A DNA stretch of 33,172 nucleotides from Mycobacterium helveticum (GTDB lineage: Bacteria > Actinomycetota > Actinomycetes > Mycobacteriales > Mycobacteriaceae), in contig NZ_VMQU01000056.1 in assembly GCF_007714205.1 (NCBI RefSeq), forward strand, positions 1 to 33,172. The letters are read 5' to 3'. This document shows positions 15,026 through 23,527 of this stretch, one piece after another. Both the position numbers and the translations under genes were made by a program. The stretch's first letter is position 1. Each line of letters opens with the position of its first letter. A model generated the notes under the pieces. That model was given only the letters and a program-made list of their open reading frames with translations. It made no database searches and was not told where the DNA came from.

Positions 15026-16539
15026 GAGGCCGCGGCGGCGCGCCGCTCCAGCCGGAAGGTGCGCCGGAAACCGGCCGGCTGCGTGGTGAGCGTGACCTGC
15101 ACCGCACCGCCGGGGGCGATTTCGTAGCGCTCCTCGACGTCCGGCCCGTCGGTCCACCGGCCGACGGCGTGCCGCCCGAGGTCGGGGCGGTCATACAGGG
15201 CCGGGTCGAACGGGAAGTACACCGGGTCAAACGGCATCACGTCCCCGTCGGGACGGCCGTCGACCATGCGGCTGCACTCCACGAACCGGAAACACCCGAT
15301 GTTGTGCGCGGCCCGGTAGCTGCGCCGGACGACCAGCGGGGAGTGCGCGTCGGCCGGCAGGGGCGCGTCCTTGGGCACGATCGGGTCGAAGACCACGCCG
15401 GTGCCGGCCTCGGCCTCGCGGAACACCCCGAAATGACGCGAGAAGCGTTCGGAGAGCTCGAAATCGGCCTCGGTGTCGAGGTGGACGGCCAGGCCGATGG
15501 CGGTCGCGGCGAACGGGTGCGGCGAGCGTTTGACGCGCTTGTCGCCGAAGGCCGCGCGCAGCGCCCGCGAGACCGGCGGGAAGCTGCCCGCCCCGCCCAC
15601 CACGTAGATTCCCGCCACCTCCGACGTCGTCACCTCGTCTCCGGCGGCCGGGTCGCGCAGCACGCGACGCAGGATCTCGACGGTTTTGTCGACGAGCGGT
15701 GCGCAGGCCGCGTAGACGTCGTCGATCCCGCAGGCGAACGGCGGCCGGTCGACCGCCGTCAGGTCCACCAGGAAGCGGCGGGTCTGCGGCCCGACGGCCT
15801 CCTTGCGGGCGGCGCACTCCTCCCTGAGGAGGTCGCGGCGGCCGTCGTCCACCTCGCCCAGCCCGGATCCGGCGAGGACCAGGTCGACGATGGCCTCGTC
15901 GAAGTCGTCGCCGCCCAGGCGCTGGATGCCCTCGCTGAGGACGACGTCGTTCGCGGGCCCGGTCATCTTCAGCAGCGAGGCGTCGAAGGTGCCGCCGCCC
16001 AGGTCGTAGACGAGGACGTACTCGCGTCTGGCGGTGATGGTGGAGCGGTACCGGTGGGCGTACTCCAGGCTCGCGGCGGACGGCTCGTTGAGCAGGGCGA
16101 CGACGTGGAAACCGGCCGCCACGAACGCGTCCAGGGTCAGGAACCGCTGGGCGCTCGAGGCATTGGCCGGCACGCTGATCGCGGCCTCGACGGTCTCACC
16201 CGGTGCGAGCCCGGCGTTGGACCGGTCGCAGAGGTCGCTTCTCAGCCGGGCCAGGAAGCCGGTGAGCAGGTCGGCCAGGCGGTGGCCGCGGCCGGCCAGG
16301 GTCACCTCGGTCTGCGGTCCGGCGTCGTTGAGCAGTCGCTTGAACGACCGCAGCACCGACCATCCCGGCTCGTGGCGGACCGCGGCGGCGTCCGCCCCGA
16401 ACCGCAGCTCGCCGGCGGCGTTGCCCGCGACGAGCGAGGGCCAGGTGTCGACTCCGTCGAAGGACACGACCGGGTAGTTGCCCCTGTCGACGACCGCGGC
16501 GACGGTGTGGGTGGTGCCGAAGTCGATGCCGACTCGCAT
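15022..16539 (-). CDS. Hsp70-family (DnaK-like) protein
   Basis: The 505-residue protein has the actin-type ATPase motifs of Hsp70: MRVGIDFGTTHTVAAVV at 1-17 (phosphate 1), LVYDLGGGTFDASLL near 171-185 (phosphate 2) and GIYVVGGAGSFPPVSRAL near 310 (adenosine). LNEPSAASLEYA is also present. After about residue 370 the sequence is not a canonical substrate-binding domain. It is a short beta-rich segment ending in RRTFRLERRAAAAS, with no EEVD-like tail, so this is a divergent single-copy Hsp70 and not DnaK. ATG 16539 lacks a ribosome site, but TAAAAT lies 6 nt before it, suggesting a leaderless mRNA. It is the first gene of a two-gene unit with the nitroreductase. Confidence 0.85.
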   Translation of the reverse strand: MRVGIDFGTTHTVAAVVDRGNYPVVSFDGVDTWPSLVAGNAAGELRFGADAAAVRHEPGWSVLRSFKRLLNDAGPQTEVTLAGRGHRLADLLTGFLARLRSDLCDRSNAGLAPGETVEAAISVPANASSAQRFLTLDAFVAAGFHVVALLNEPSAASLEYAHRYRSTITARREYVLVYDLGGGTFDASLLKMTGPANDVVLSEGIQRLGGDDFDEAIVDLVLAGSGLGEVDDGRRDLLREECAARKEAVGPQTRRFLVDLTAVDRPPFACGIDDVYAACAPLVDKTVEILRRVLRDPAAGDEVTTSEVAGIYVVGGAGSFPPVSRALRAAFGDKRVKRSPHPFAATAIGLAVHLDTEADFELSERFSRHFGVFREAEAGTGVVFDPIVPKDAPLPADAHSPLVVRRSYRAAHNIGCFRFVECSRMVDGRPDGDVMPFDPVYFPFDPALYDRPDLGRHAVGRWTDGPDVEERYEIAPGGAVQVTLTTQPAGFRRTFRLERRAAAAS

Positions 16540-16545
16540 CGCCCG

Positions 16546-16551
16546 ATTTTA
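16546..16551 (-). promoter_or_regulatory. Predicted -10 box for leaderless hsp70-like transcript
   Basis: TAAAAT on the minus strand is followed after 6 nt by the ATG at 16539, and no ribosome site is present. This spacing would start transcription at or next to the start codon. Confidence 0.5.
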
Positions 16552-16764
16552 GGGCTCTGCCACCGGTTTGAGCACATCCTTTCTGCGGCGCGCCGCCCGC
16601 CCCGGCGAGCTGTGGGTACGTTGGCAAGCGGGATGCCTTGTCATCTGCTTGAATAGGTCCGCTCTGTGACGGGCTTACGGATGACTCGACCCGACGCTGT
16701 CAGCCCGGCAGGCGGCGGGTGTCTTCCGGATCAGGCTGTCGGTCGCACGGAAAGCAGGGAAGCA

Positions 16765-18270
16765 ATGATCCAATCCGTACTCGTCGTCGGCGGCGGCAGT
16801 GCCGGCCTGCTCACCGCGCTTGCGCTCAAACAACAGGCTCCTGCGCTCGAAGTCCGCGTCGTGCGCAGCAAGGACATCGGCGTGATCGGCGTCGGCGAAA
16901 GCACCACGCCGCAGATCGTCAACCTGCTGTTCGACTACCTGAAACTGCCGCAGAAGCAGTTCTATTCGACCGTCCGGCCGACCTGGAAGACGGGCATCCA
17001 CTTCCTCTGGGGGCCACGCACGTCATTCGACTACGGGTTCGCATTCCAGCTCGACGGGTTCTACACCGACCTCGATCGCTACAACGGCTTCTATTGCGGC
17101 GACGATTTCGACAGCGTCGACATGAACGCTGCGCTGATGGCTCAGGGCAAGGCGTTCGAGAAGCATCCGAGCGGCCAGGGGCCGTTGATCACGCCCAACA
17201 CGGCACTGCACCTGTTCAATCCCGCGCTGGTCGAGGCGCTGGAGAGCGCGTCCGTCGCGCGCGGCATCGAGATCGTCGACGCGCGCATCACCGGCGTGCC
17301 CGTCGATGAGCAGGGCGTGCGGGCCGTCGTCCTCGACGACGGCCGCACGTTCTCGGCCGACTTGTACGTGGACGCGACCGGCTTTCGCTCCGAGTTGCTC
17401 GGCCGCGCGCTGGGGACGCCGTTCCTCCCGTACGACAGCTCGCTCTTCTGTGACCGCGCCATCGTCGGCAGCTGGGACCGGACCGACGAGTACATCTACC
17501 CCTACACCATCGCCGAGACGATGGAGGCCGGCTGGTGCTGGCAGATCGACCACGAGCACGCGATCAATCGGGGCTACGTCTATTCGTCACACTTCCTCAG
17601 CGACGACCAGGCGCGCGAGGAGTTCGTGCAGAAGAACCCGAAGGCCAAGACGTGGGATCACGTCGTGAAGTTCCGCTCGGGGCGCTACGAGAAGGGCTGG
17701 GTCAAGAACGTCTTCGCGATCGGCAACGCGTGCGGCTTCGTCGAGCCGCTCGAGGCGACGGCGCTGATGGTCGCGTCGTCGCAGATCAAGGCGATGGTCG
17801 AGATGCTCGTGCAGTCGCAGCTCGACCCGACGCCGAGCCTCAAGGCGCTCTACAACACGCTGTTCGTCGACTGGTGGGACGGCATCAGGGATTTTCTGTC
17901 GGTCCACTACCGGTTCAACACGCGCCTCCAGAACGAGTTCTGGACCGCGTGCTGCAACGAGGTGGACGTGACACCGGTGCAGCCGCTGCTGGACTTCTAT
18001 CGCGAGAACGGGCCGACGGGTTTCTGTCGGCATTATGTGACGAGCACGATCGGGCAGGACAATCAGTTCGGGCTCGAAGGATATCTGGTGATGCTGGTGG
18101 GGCAGAAGGTGCCGTATCGCGATGCGCATCCGCCGAGCGAGGCGGACATGGCGATCTTTCGTCGTCACTGTGCGGACAACCGCGCCCGCGCGGCGAGCGG
18201 GCTGACGGTGGCCGAGGCGCTGCAATACGTCCACCGGCCGGACTGGCGGTGGAATTCCGATGCGCAGTAA
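16765..18270 (+). CDS. Flavin-dependent tryptophan-halogenase-family protein with altered motifs
   Basis: From ATG 16765, with AGGGA upstream, the protein has 501 residues. The FAD-binding GGGSAG is at 9-14, and GVGESTTPQI at 42-51 is the family start signature. K75 in RPTWKTGIHF is the likely catalytic lysine. The WxWxIP motif reads WCWQID (257-262), so Pro is Asp. The Fx.Px.Sx.G motif reads FVEPLEATA (325-333): the glutamate is kept, but Ser and Gly are both Ala. Family enzymes make hypochlorous or hypobromous acid at FAD and halogenate tryptophan or other indoles and phenols with a separate flavin reductase. None of the neighbours is an obvious biosynthetic partner. The function may be a different halogenation or a non-halogenating reaction. 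The open frame extends upstream to 16666 without support. Confidence 0.85.
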   Translation: MIQSVLVVGGGSAGLLTALALKQQAPALEVRVVRSKDIGVIGVGESTTPQIVNLLFDYLKLPQKQFYSTVRPTWKTGIHFLWGPRTSFDYGFAFQLDGFYTDLDRYNGFYCGDDFDSVDMNAALMAQGKAFEKHPSGQGPLITPNTALHLFNPALVEALESASVARGIEIVDARITGVPVDEQGVRAVVLDDGRTFSADLYVDATGFRSELLGRALGTPFLPYDSSLFCDRAIVGSWDRTDEYIYPYTIAETMEAGWCWQIDHEHAINRGYVYSSHFLSDDQAREEFVQKNPKAKTWDHVVKFRSGRYEKGWVKNVFAIGNACGFVEPLEATALMVASSQIKAMVEMLVQSQLDPTPSLKALYNTLFVDWWDGIRDFLSVHYRFNTRLQNEFWTACCNEVDVTPVQPLLDFYRENGPTGFCRHYVTSTIGQDNQFGLEGYLVMLVGQKVPYRDAHPPSEADMAIFRRHCADNRARAASGLTVAEALQYVHRPDWRWNSDAQ

Positions 18271-18323
18271 GGCAGATGCGCAGTAAGGCAGATGCGCTGT
18301 AAGGCAGATGCGCAGTGAGGCAG
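18260..18323 (+). repeat. Four tandem 16-bp repeats over the halogenase stop codon
   Basis: ATGCGCAGTAAGGCAG occurs at 18260-18275 and 18276-18291 exactly, then with single changes at 18292-18307 and 18308-18323. The first unit contains the last codons and TAA of the halogenase gene. Replication slippage is the simplest origin, and copy number may vary between strains. Confidence 0.85.
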
Positions 18324-18430
18324 CGTCGAGTCGTCACTGCTGCGGCGCCGCGCGAATGTGAATTCACCGACGCCCGATCGGCGTGTCGCGTCGTGATTTT
18401 CACGCTCGCGGTGGGGGCCGCGCCGGCGGC

Positions 18431-19960
18431 TCAGTACAGCGCGCGCATGGCGTCGATGGTGTCGGCGTCGGCCGGGCCCTTGTCGTCGCGGTAGCGCACC
18501 ACGCGGGCGAAGCGCAGCGCCAGTCCGCCCGGATAGCGCGACGACTTCTGCACCCCGTCCAGCGCCACCTCGACCACCTGCTCGGGGCGCAGCCGCACCA
18601 CGTGACCCTCGGTTCCGCCGACCGCCAGTTCGGTGAACCGGGCCGTCTGCCAGTCGAGCATGGCATCGGTCATGCCCTTGAACGTCTTTCCCACCATCAG
18701 GAATTCACCGGTGGCCGGGTCGCGCGCGCCCAGGTGGATGTTGGACAGCTTGCCGCGGCGGCGCCCCGATCCCCACTCCACGGCGAGGACCACCAGATCC
18801 AGCGTGTGTACCGGCTTGACCTTCAGCCAGCCGGCCCCGCGGCGGCCCGCCTGATACGGCGCGTCCGGCGACTTGGCCATCACCCCCTCGTGGCCGGCGG
18901 CCAGCGTCGCGTCCAGGAAGCGGGCCGCCTCGGCGGGGTCGGACGTCAGCAGCCGGTCGACCCGGAGCCCCGGCGGCGCCAACGCGTCCAGCGCGGCCAG
19001 CCGTTCGGTGGTCGGCGCGTCGAGCAGGTCCACGCCGTCGCAGTGCAGGATGTCGAAGAGGAACACCGAAAGAGGCTGGGCCGCAACGGCTTGGGCCACG
19101 TCGACGGACCGGCCGAACCGGGAGGCGGTGACCTGGAAGCGGTGCGGCCGGTGGTCGGGCCGCAGCGCGATCGCCTCGCCGTCGGCGATCAGGTCGTGCA
19201 CCGGCAGGGCCAGCGTCGCCACCACCACCTCGGGCAGCCGGGCGGTGACGTCGTCGAGGCTGCGGGTGTAGACGCTCACCTCGCCGCCGGCCCGGTGGAT
19301 CTGCACCCGGGCACCGTCCAGCTTCGCCTCGAAAACCGTTGCGCCGCCGTGTCGTCGGAGCGCATCGGTCACACCGGCCGCGGTCTGCGCCAGCATCGGT
19401 CCGACCGGCCGGCCGACCCGCAGCGCGAACTCCCGCAGGGCCGGCACGCCGCCGGAGAGCGCGGCCGCGGCCACCGCCGGCAGATCCCCGCCCAGCATCG
19501 CGGCGCGCTGGACCGCGGCGGCGGGGACGTCGGCGGCCCGGGCCACGGCATCGGACACGACCCCGGCCAGCGCGCCCTGCCGCAGCTCGCCGCCGAGCAG
19601 CCGCACCAGGAACTCCTGTTCGGGTTCCGTTGCGGCGCAGAACAATCCGGCCACGAGTTCGGCCCGGCGCGGCTGCGATCCCTTGCCCGCCACCGCGCCG
19701 ATCTGTGACAGGGCGGCGTCGACGCCGGTGACGGTGAGCGAGGGCTCCGGCGCGGGCGCCGGCCGCGACCGCAGCGACGCCCAGCCGACACCGATCTGGC
19801 GCTGCGGCAGCTCGCCGGACAGCCAGGACACCACGATGGCGACGAGTTCGGCGTCGGGCGCGGCGCGGCGCAGCAGCTCGGCGATCTGGGCGACCTTGGC
19901 CAGGCGCGACGAGGTGGCGCCCACGGCGAGCGACGTGGCGGCCACGTCGAGAAGCAGCAC
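18431..19960 (-). CDS. ligB: ATP-dependent DNA ligase LigB
   Basis: The protein matches M. tuberculosis LigB (Rv3062) from LLLDVAATSLAVGATSSRLA to the last residues DTIDAMRALY. GTG 19960 is chosen because the match begins there, giving 509 residues; the open frame extends to GTG 20020 without conserved sequence. Domains are an N-terminal DNA-binding region (to about 190), the adenylation domain with nucleophile K213 in EAKLDGARVQIH, motif IIIa SVFLFDILHCDG, motif IV AGHEGVMAK and motif V GAGWLKVKP, then an OB-fold with GKLSNIHLGARDP. It seals nicks using ATP and is non-essential beside NAD-dependent LigA in mycobacteria. It is transcribed alone, divergent from the SDR gene. Confidence 0.93.
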   Translation of the reverse strand: MLLLDVAATSLAVGATSSRLAKVAQIAELLRRAAPDAELVAIVVSWLSGELPQRQIGVGWASLRSRPAPAPEPSLTVTGVDAALSQIGAVAGKGSQPRRAELVAGLFCAATEPEQEFLVRLLGGELRQGALAGVVSDAVARAADVPAAAVQRAAMLGGDLPAVAAAALSGGVPALREFALRVGRPVGPMLAQTAAGVTDALRRHGGATVFEAKLDGARVQIHRAGGEVSVYTRSLDDVTARLPEVVVATLALPVHDLIADGEAIALRPDHRPHRFQVTASRFGRSVDVAQAVAAQPLSVFLFDILHCDGVDLLDAPTTERLAALDALAPPGLRVDRLLTSDPAEAARFLDATLAAGHEGVMAKSPDAPYQAGRRGAGWLKVKPVHTLDLVVLAVEWGSGRRRGKLSNIHLGARDPATGEFLMVGKTFKGMTDAMLDWQTARFTELAVGGTEGHVVRLRPEQVVEVALDGVQKSSRYPGGLALRFARVVRYRDDKGPADADTIDAMRALY

Positions 19961-20020
19961 GAGACCAGCTTGGCACGGCTCGCCGACAACCCTGCCGGGC
20001 GGACCCGCTAGCGTGCCCAC

Positions 20021-20030
20021 GTAACGTTAC
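20021..20030. promoter_or_regulatory. Palindrome in the ligB/SDR divergent gap
   Basis: GTAACGTTAC is a perfect 10-bp palindrome in the gap between ligB (start 19960) and the SDR gene (start 20062), about 30 nt before the SDR ATG. It could be an operator for one or both genes. Confidence 0.4.
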
Positions 20031-20061
20031 AGATTCCAGGCATTCTGACAGGGAGAACCGG

Positions 20062-20820
20062 ATGGAGATCAACGGAAAGAAGGTCGTCGTCATCGGCGGC
20101 GCGTCGGGGATGGGTCGCGCCACCGCCGAACTGCTGGCGCAGCGCGGCGCCCAGGTCGCGGTCCTGGACCGGGAGAACTCCGACGGCAAGAGCGTGGCCG
20201 CGGGCCTCGGTGGCGCGTTCTACCCCGTCGACGTCACCGACTTCACCGGGACCGAGCAGACCCTGCAGGGCGCCGTCGACAAACTGGGCGGCCTGCACGT
20301 CGTGGTGACGACCGCCGGCGGCGGCATCGCCAAGCGGACGCTGACCAAGGAAGGTCCGCACGACCTCGAATCCTTCCGGTCCGTCGTCGATCTCAACCTC
20401 ATCGCCACGTTCAACATCAGCCGCCTGGCCGCCGCACACATGGCCCGCAACGAGCCCGAAGACGAGGAGCGCGGCGTCATCATCAACACCGCGTCCATCG
20501 CGGCCTTCGAGGGCCAGATCGGCCAGATCGCCTACACCGCCGCCAAGGCCGGGATCGCGGGCATGTGCCTGACGATGGCCCGTGACCTGGGGTCGCTGGG
20601 CATCCGGGTGCTGGCGATTGCGCCGAGCCTGTTCCTGACCGGCATCACGTCCATGGTTCCCGACGAGATGGCGGCCGCCCTGACCCGGGACGCGGCGTTC
20701 CCCAAGCGGATGGGCCGGCCCGTCGAGTACGCGAAGCTGGCAGCGGCCATCGTGGACAACCCGATGCTCAACGGTCAGTGCATCCGGCTGGACGCCGGGC
20801 AGCGGTTCGCGCCGAAGTAG
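20062..20820 (+). CDS. Short-chain dehydrogenase, 3-hydroxyacyl-CoA dehydrogenase-like
   Basis: The 252-residue protein has a Rossmann start (VVVIGGASGMGRATAE, glycine motif at 12-18), an aspartate after strand 2 (VLDRENSDG) favouring NAD(H), a TTAGGG strand-4 motif in place of NNAG, and the catalytic YxxxK at Y158/K162 after a Ser in NTASIAAFEG. The overall pattern, including VIINTASIAAFEGQIGQIAY, resembles type II 3-hydroxyacyl-CoA dehydrogenases (HSD17B10-like), which oxidise 3-hydroxyacyl-CoA or hydroxysteroids. AGGGAGA lies 6 nt before the ATG. It precedes fadE22 on the same strand with 107 nt between, including a separate promoter candidate, so the two may be co-regulated more than co-transcribed. 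The position fits beta-oxidation of a lipid acyl-CoA. Confidence 0.82.
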   Translation: MEINGKKVVVIGGASGMGRATAELLAQRGAQVAVLDRENSDGKSVAAGLGGAFYPVDVTDFTGTEQTLQGAVDKLGGLHVVVTTAGGGIAKRTLTKEGPHDLESFRSVVDLNLIATFNISRLAAAHMARNEPEDEERGVIINTASIAAFEGQIGQIAYTAAKAGIAGMCLTMARDLGSLGIRVLAIAPSLFLTGITSMVPDEMAAALTRDAAFPKRMGRPVEYAKLAAAIVDNPMLNGQCIRLDAGQRFAPK

Positions 20821-20852
20821 CCACCCCGGGTCCGGGCCCGAGCCGGAATAAG

Positions 20853-20858
20853 TACACT
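20853..20858 (+). promoter_or_regulatory. Predicted -10 box for fadE22
   Basis: TACACT lies within AGTACACTC, a 9-mer that recurs in the DUF35/thiolase divergent promoter (23531-23539). Transcription from here would give a 5' leader of about 60 nt containing the hairpin at 20871-20895. Confidence 0.45.
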
Positions 20859-20870
20859 CTTTAGGCAGCC

Positions 20871-20895
20871 GCCCCGCTCCCTTCCGGAGCGGGGC
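20871..20895 (+). promoter_or_regulatory. Strong hairpin in the fadE22 leader
   Basis: GCCCCGCTCC pairs perfectly with GGAGCGGGGC around CTTCC. No T-run follows, so it is either a mycobacterial-type terminator for the SDR gene or a leader structure of fadE22. The fadE22 ribosome site GAGGAGG lies about 25 nt further on. Confidence 0.55.
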
Positions 20896-20927
20896 AGGCG
20901 GTCACATTCCAGTCGCGAGGAGGCCCC

Positions 20928-23108
20928 ATGGCGATTGCCCTGACCGACGACCACCGCGAACTCGCCGAGGTGGCCCGCGCGTTTCTGACGTCACAGAAGG
21001 CGCGCTGGGCGGCGCGGTCGCTGCTCGACGCCGCCGACGAGGTGCGGCCGGGCTTCTGGCCGAACCTCGTCGAGCTCGGCTGGCTCGGCCTGCACATCGA
21101 CGAGGAGCACGGCGGCTCGGGCTACGGCCTGCCCGAACTCGTGGTGGTGATCGAGGAACTCGGCCGCGCGGTCGCACCGGGCCCGTTCGTGCCGACGGTG
21201 ATCTGCTCGGCGGTGATCGCCAAGGACGGCACCGCCGCGCAGAAGTCGCGGCTGCTGCCCGGCCTGATCGACGGCACCGTCGCCGCGGGCATCGGCCTGG
21301 ACGGCCGCGTCGAACTGAAAAACGGTGTCGCCGCGGGCGAGGCCGGGATCGTGCTGGGGGCCGGGCTGGCCGACCTGCTGCTGATCGCCGCCGGTGACGA
21401 CGTCCTGCTGCTGGAGCGCGACCGCGCCGGCGTGACGGTCGACGTGCCGGAGAACCTGGACCCGACCCGGCGTTCGGGACGCGTGCGGCTGCACAACGTC
21501 ACGGTCACCGCCGACGACGTGCTGGCGGGTGCGCGGGAATCGGCGCTGGCCCGGGCCCGCACGCTGCTGGCCGCCGAGGCCGTGGGCGGGGCGTCGGACT
21601 GCGTCGAGTCCGCCGTCGAGTACGCCAAGGTGCGCCAGCAGTTCGGCCGCACCATCGCGACTTTCCAAGCGGTGAAGCATCATTGCGCGAACATGCTGGT
21701 GGGCGCGGAGTCGGGGGTGGCCGCGGTGTGGGACGCCGCGCGTGCGGCGGCAGAGGACTCCTCGGCGGACGAAGCGCAGTTCCGGTTGTCCGCCGCGGTC
21801 GCGGCTTCGCTGGCCTTCCCGGCGTACGCGCGCAACGCCGAACTCAACATCCAGGTCCACGGCGGAATCGGCTTCACGTGGGAGCACGACGCGCACCTGC
21901 ATCTGCGCCGGGCGCTGGTCAGCGCGGCGCTGTTCGGCGGCGACGCGCCGCCCCGCGACGTCTTCGAGCGCACCGCGGCCGGGGCGACCCGGGAAAACAG
22001 CCTGGACCTGCCGCCCGAAGCCGAGGAGCTGCGCACCCGGGTCCGCGCCGACGCCGCCGAGATCGCGGCGCTGGACGACAAGGCGCAGCGCGACAAGCTG
22101 CTCGCGACCGGCTACGTGATGCCGCACTGGCCCAGGCCCTGGGGCCGCGCCGCCGACGCCGTCGAGCAACTGGTGATCGAGGAGGAGTTCCGCGCGGCAG
22201 GCATCAAGCGCCCCGACTACTCGATCACCGGGTGGGTGATCCTGACCCTGATCCAGCACGGAACCGATTGGCAGATCGAAAGATTCGTCGAAAAGGCGCT
22301 GCGCCAGGAAGAGATCTGGTGCCAGCTGTTCTCCGAGCCCGAGGCCGGCTCGGACGCCGCGTCCGTCAAGACCCGCGCGGTCCGGGTGGACGGCGGCTGG
22401 AAGATCAACGGCCAGAAGGTGTGGACCAGCGGGGCCCAGTACTGCGCCCGCGGCCTGGCCACCGTGCGCACCGATCCCGAGGCGCCCAAGCACGCCGGCA
22501 TCACCACGGTGATCATCGACATGAAGGCGCCCGGGGTGGAGGTGCGGCCGTTGCGGCAGATCACCGGTGGCTCGGAGTTCAACGAAGTGTTCTTCAACGA
22601 CGTGTTCGTTCCCGACGAGGACGTCGTCGGGACGCCCAACTCGGGATGGACGGTCGCGCGCGCCACGCTGGGCAACGAGCGGGTCAGCATCGGCGGTGGC
22701 AGCGGGGCGTCCTACGGCGGACTGGCCCCCGCCCTGGTGCAGTTGGCCGGGGAGGGCTCCGACCGGTTGGCGGGCGCGCGGGCCCGGGTGGGCCGGTTCC
22801 TCGCCGAGGATCACGCCCTGCGGTTGCTGAACCTGCGCCGCGCGGCCCGCAGCGTCGAGGGGGCCGGTCCCGGCCCGGAGGGCAACATCACCAAGCTCAA
22901 GCTGGCCGACCACATGGTCGAGGGCGCCGCGATCTGGGCGGCGCTGGTGGGACCCGAGGTCGCGCTGACCGACGGGCCGGGTGCGGTGGTCGGCCGGATG
23001 GTGATGGGCGCACGCGGCATGGCCATCGCCGGCGGCACCTCGGAGGTCACCCGCAACCAGATCGCCGAGCGGATCCTCGGCATGCCGCGCGACCCGCTGA
23101 TCAACTGA
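20928..23108 (+). CDS. fadE22: Double-domain acyl-CoA dehydrogenase FadE22
   Basis: At 726 residues this is twice the usual length and contains two acyl-CoA dehydrogenase domains in tandem, as in M. tuberculosis FadE22 (Rv3061c). The first half (about 1-350) ends with LNIQVHGGIGFTWEHDAHLH. The second half (about 365-726) holds WCQLFSEPEAGSDAASVKTR, then INGQKVWTSGAQYC and the C-terminal GMAIAGGTSEVTRNQIAERI with LGMPRDP. These enzymes use FAD to introduce an alpha-beta double bond into acyl-CoA, passing electrons to ETF. In actinobacteria bulky substrates such as steroid side chains are often handled by alpha2beta2 ACADs, and this fusion resembles such a pair on one chain. GAGGAGG precedes ATG 20928. 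The actual substrate is unknown. Confidence 0.92.
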   Translation: MAIALTDDHRELAEVARAFLTSQKARWAARSLLDAADEVRPGFWPNLVELGWLGLHIDEEHGGSGYGLPELVVVIEELGRAVAPGPFVPTVICSAVIAKDGTAAQKSRLLPGLIDGTVAAGIGLDGRVELKNGVAAGEAGIVLGAGLADLLLIAAGDDVLLLERDRAGVTVDVPENLDPTRRSGRVRLHNVTVTADDVLAGARESALARARTLLAAEAVGGASDCVESAVEYAKVRQQFGRTIATFQAVKHHCANMLVGAESGVAAVWDAARAAAEDSSADEAQFRLSAAVAASLAFPAYARNAELNIQVHGGIGFTWEHDAHLHLRRALVSAALFGGDAPPRDVFERTAAGATRENSLDLPPEAEELRTRVRADAAEIAALDDKAQRDKLLATGYVMPHWPRPWGRAADAVEQLVIEEEFRAAGIKRPDYSITGWVILTLIQHGTDWQIERFVEKALRQEEIWCQLFSEPEAGSDAASVKTRAVRVDGGWKINGQKVWTSGAQYCARGLATVRTDPEAPKHAGITTVIIDMKAPGVEVRPLRQITGGSEFNEVFFNDVFVPDEDVVGTPNSGWTVARATLGNERVSIGGGSGASYGGLAPALVQLAGEGSDRLAGARARVGRFLAEDHALRLLNLRRAARSVEGAGPGPEGNITKLKLADHMVEGAAIWAALVGPEVALTDGPGAVVGRMVMGARGMAIAGGTSEVTRNQIAERILGMPRDPLIN

Positions 23109-23121
23109 GCGCGCCAGTTAC

Positions 23122-23183
23122 GCCGAGCAGACGCAAAAGCACCCCAAAATCTCCGATTTTTGGGGCTTTTGCGTCTGCTCGGC
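23122..23183. terminator. Long bidirectional hairpin between converging genes
   Basis: GCCGAGCAGACGCAAAAGC (23122-23140) pairs perfectly with its reverse complement at 23165-23183. The stem continues inward through CCCC/GGGG and A/T runs around a TCC loop. It lies between the ends of fadE22 (+) and the DUF35 gene (-). The T-run next to the stem in either direction suits a terminator for both. I recall very similar hairpins repeated in many mycobacterial intergenic regions, so it may also be a dispersed repeat. Confidence 0.8.
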
Positions 23184-23187
23184 ACCC

Positions 23188-23520
23188 TCAGGCCGGCGCG
23201 AACACCGGGGCGCCGCCGCTGCCCTGCTCCGGGCGGATCTCGACGGCCATCCCGCACGCCACCGAATCAGGTTCGCAGTCAACGATATTGCCGGCCACGC
23301 GCAGACGGCTCTGCTCGGCGAGCTCGACGATGGCGATCACGTAGGGGATCGGGATCTGCGGGTTGTACGGGTGGTGGTTGACCGTATAGGTGAGCACCGT
23401 CCCGCGGCCGGCGACCGGCCGGGCGACCAGCGTGCCGCCGCAGTCACGGCATTGGCCACTCGGCGGATGCACCCAGCGCGCGCAGCCGTCGCAGTGTTCG
23501 ATGAGCAGCTCGACTGACAC
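23188..23520 (-). CDS. DUF35 OB-fold protein with zinc ribbon
   Basis: From GTG 23520 the 110-residue protein has a rubredoxin-like zinc ribbon, C10xxC13 and C24xxC27 (CDGCARW, CRDCGG). An OB-fold follows: GRGTVLTYTVNHHPYNPQIP, IPYVIAIVEL and a final MAVEIRPEQ strand. DUF35 proteins pair with SCP2-type thiolases; the DUF35 part of ChsH2 activates the aldolase Ltp2 in cholesterol side-chain breakdown. Here the partner thiolase is divergently transcribed 53 nt away. No ribosome site is present; TACTGT lies exactly 7 nt before the GTG, so the mRNA is probably leaderless. An alternative TTG start at 23526 adds two residues. Confidence 0.88.
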   Translation of the reverse strand: MSVELLIEHCDGCARWVHPPSGQCRDCGGTLVARPVAGRGTVLTYTVNHHPYNPQIPIPYVIAIVELAEQSRLRVAGNIVDCEPDSVACGMAVEIRPEQGSGGAPVFAPA

Positions 23521-23527
23521 GAGCAAT

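Noticed and set aside
18260..18323. CRISPR-like array
   Set aside because: Units are contiguous, with no spacers; it is a simple tandem repeat. The same applies to 27794-27853 and 8736-8767.
20991..22913. 640-codon minus-strand frame opposite fadE22
   Set aside because: An antisense shadow of a high-GC gene; its composition is dominated by Arg, Gly, Val and His without any motif.
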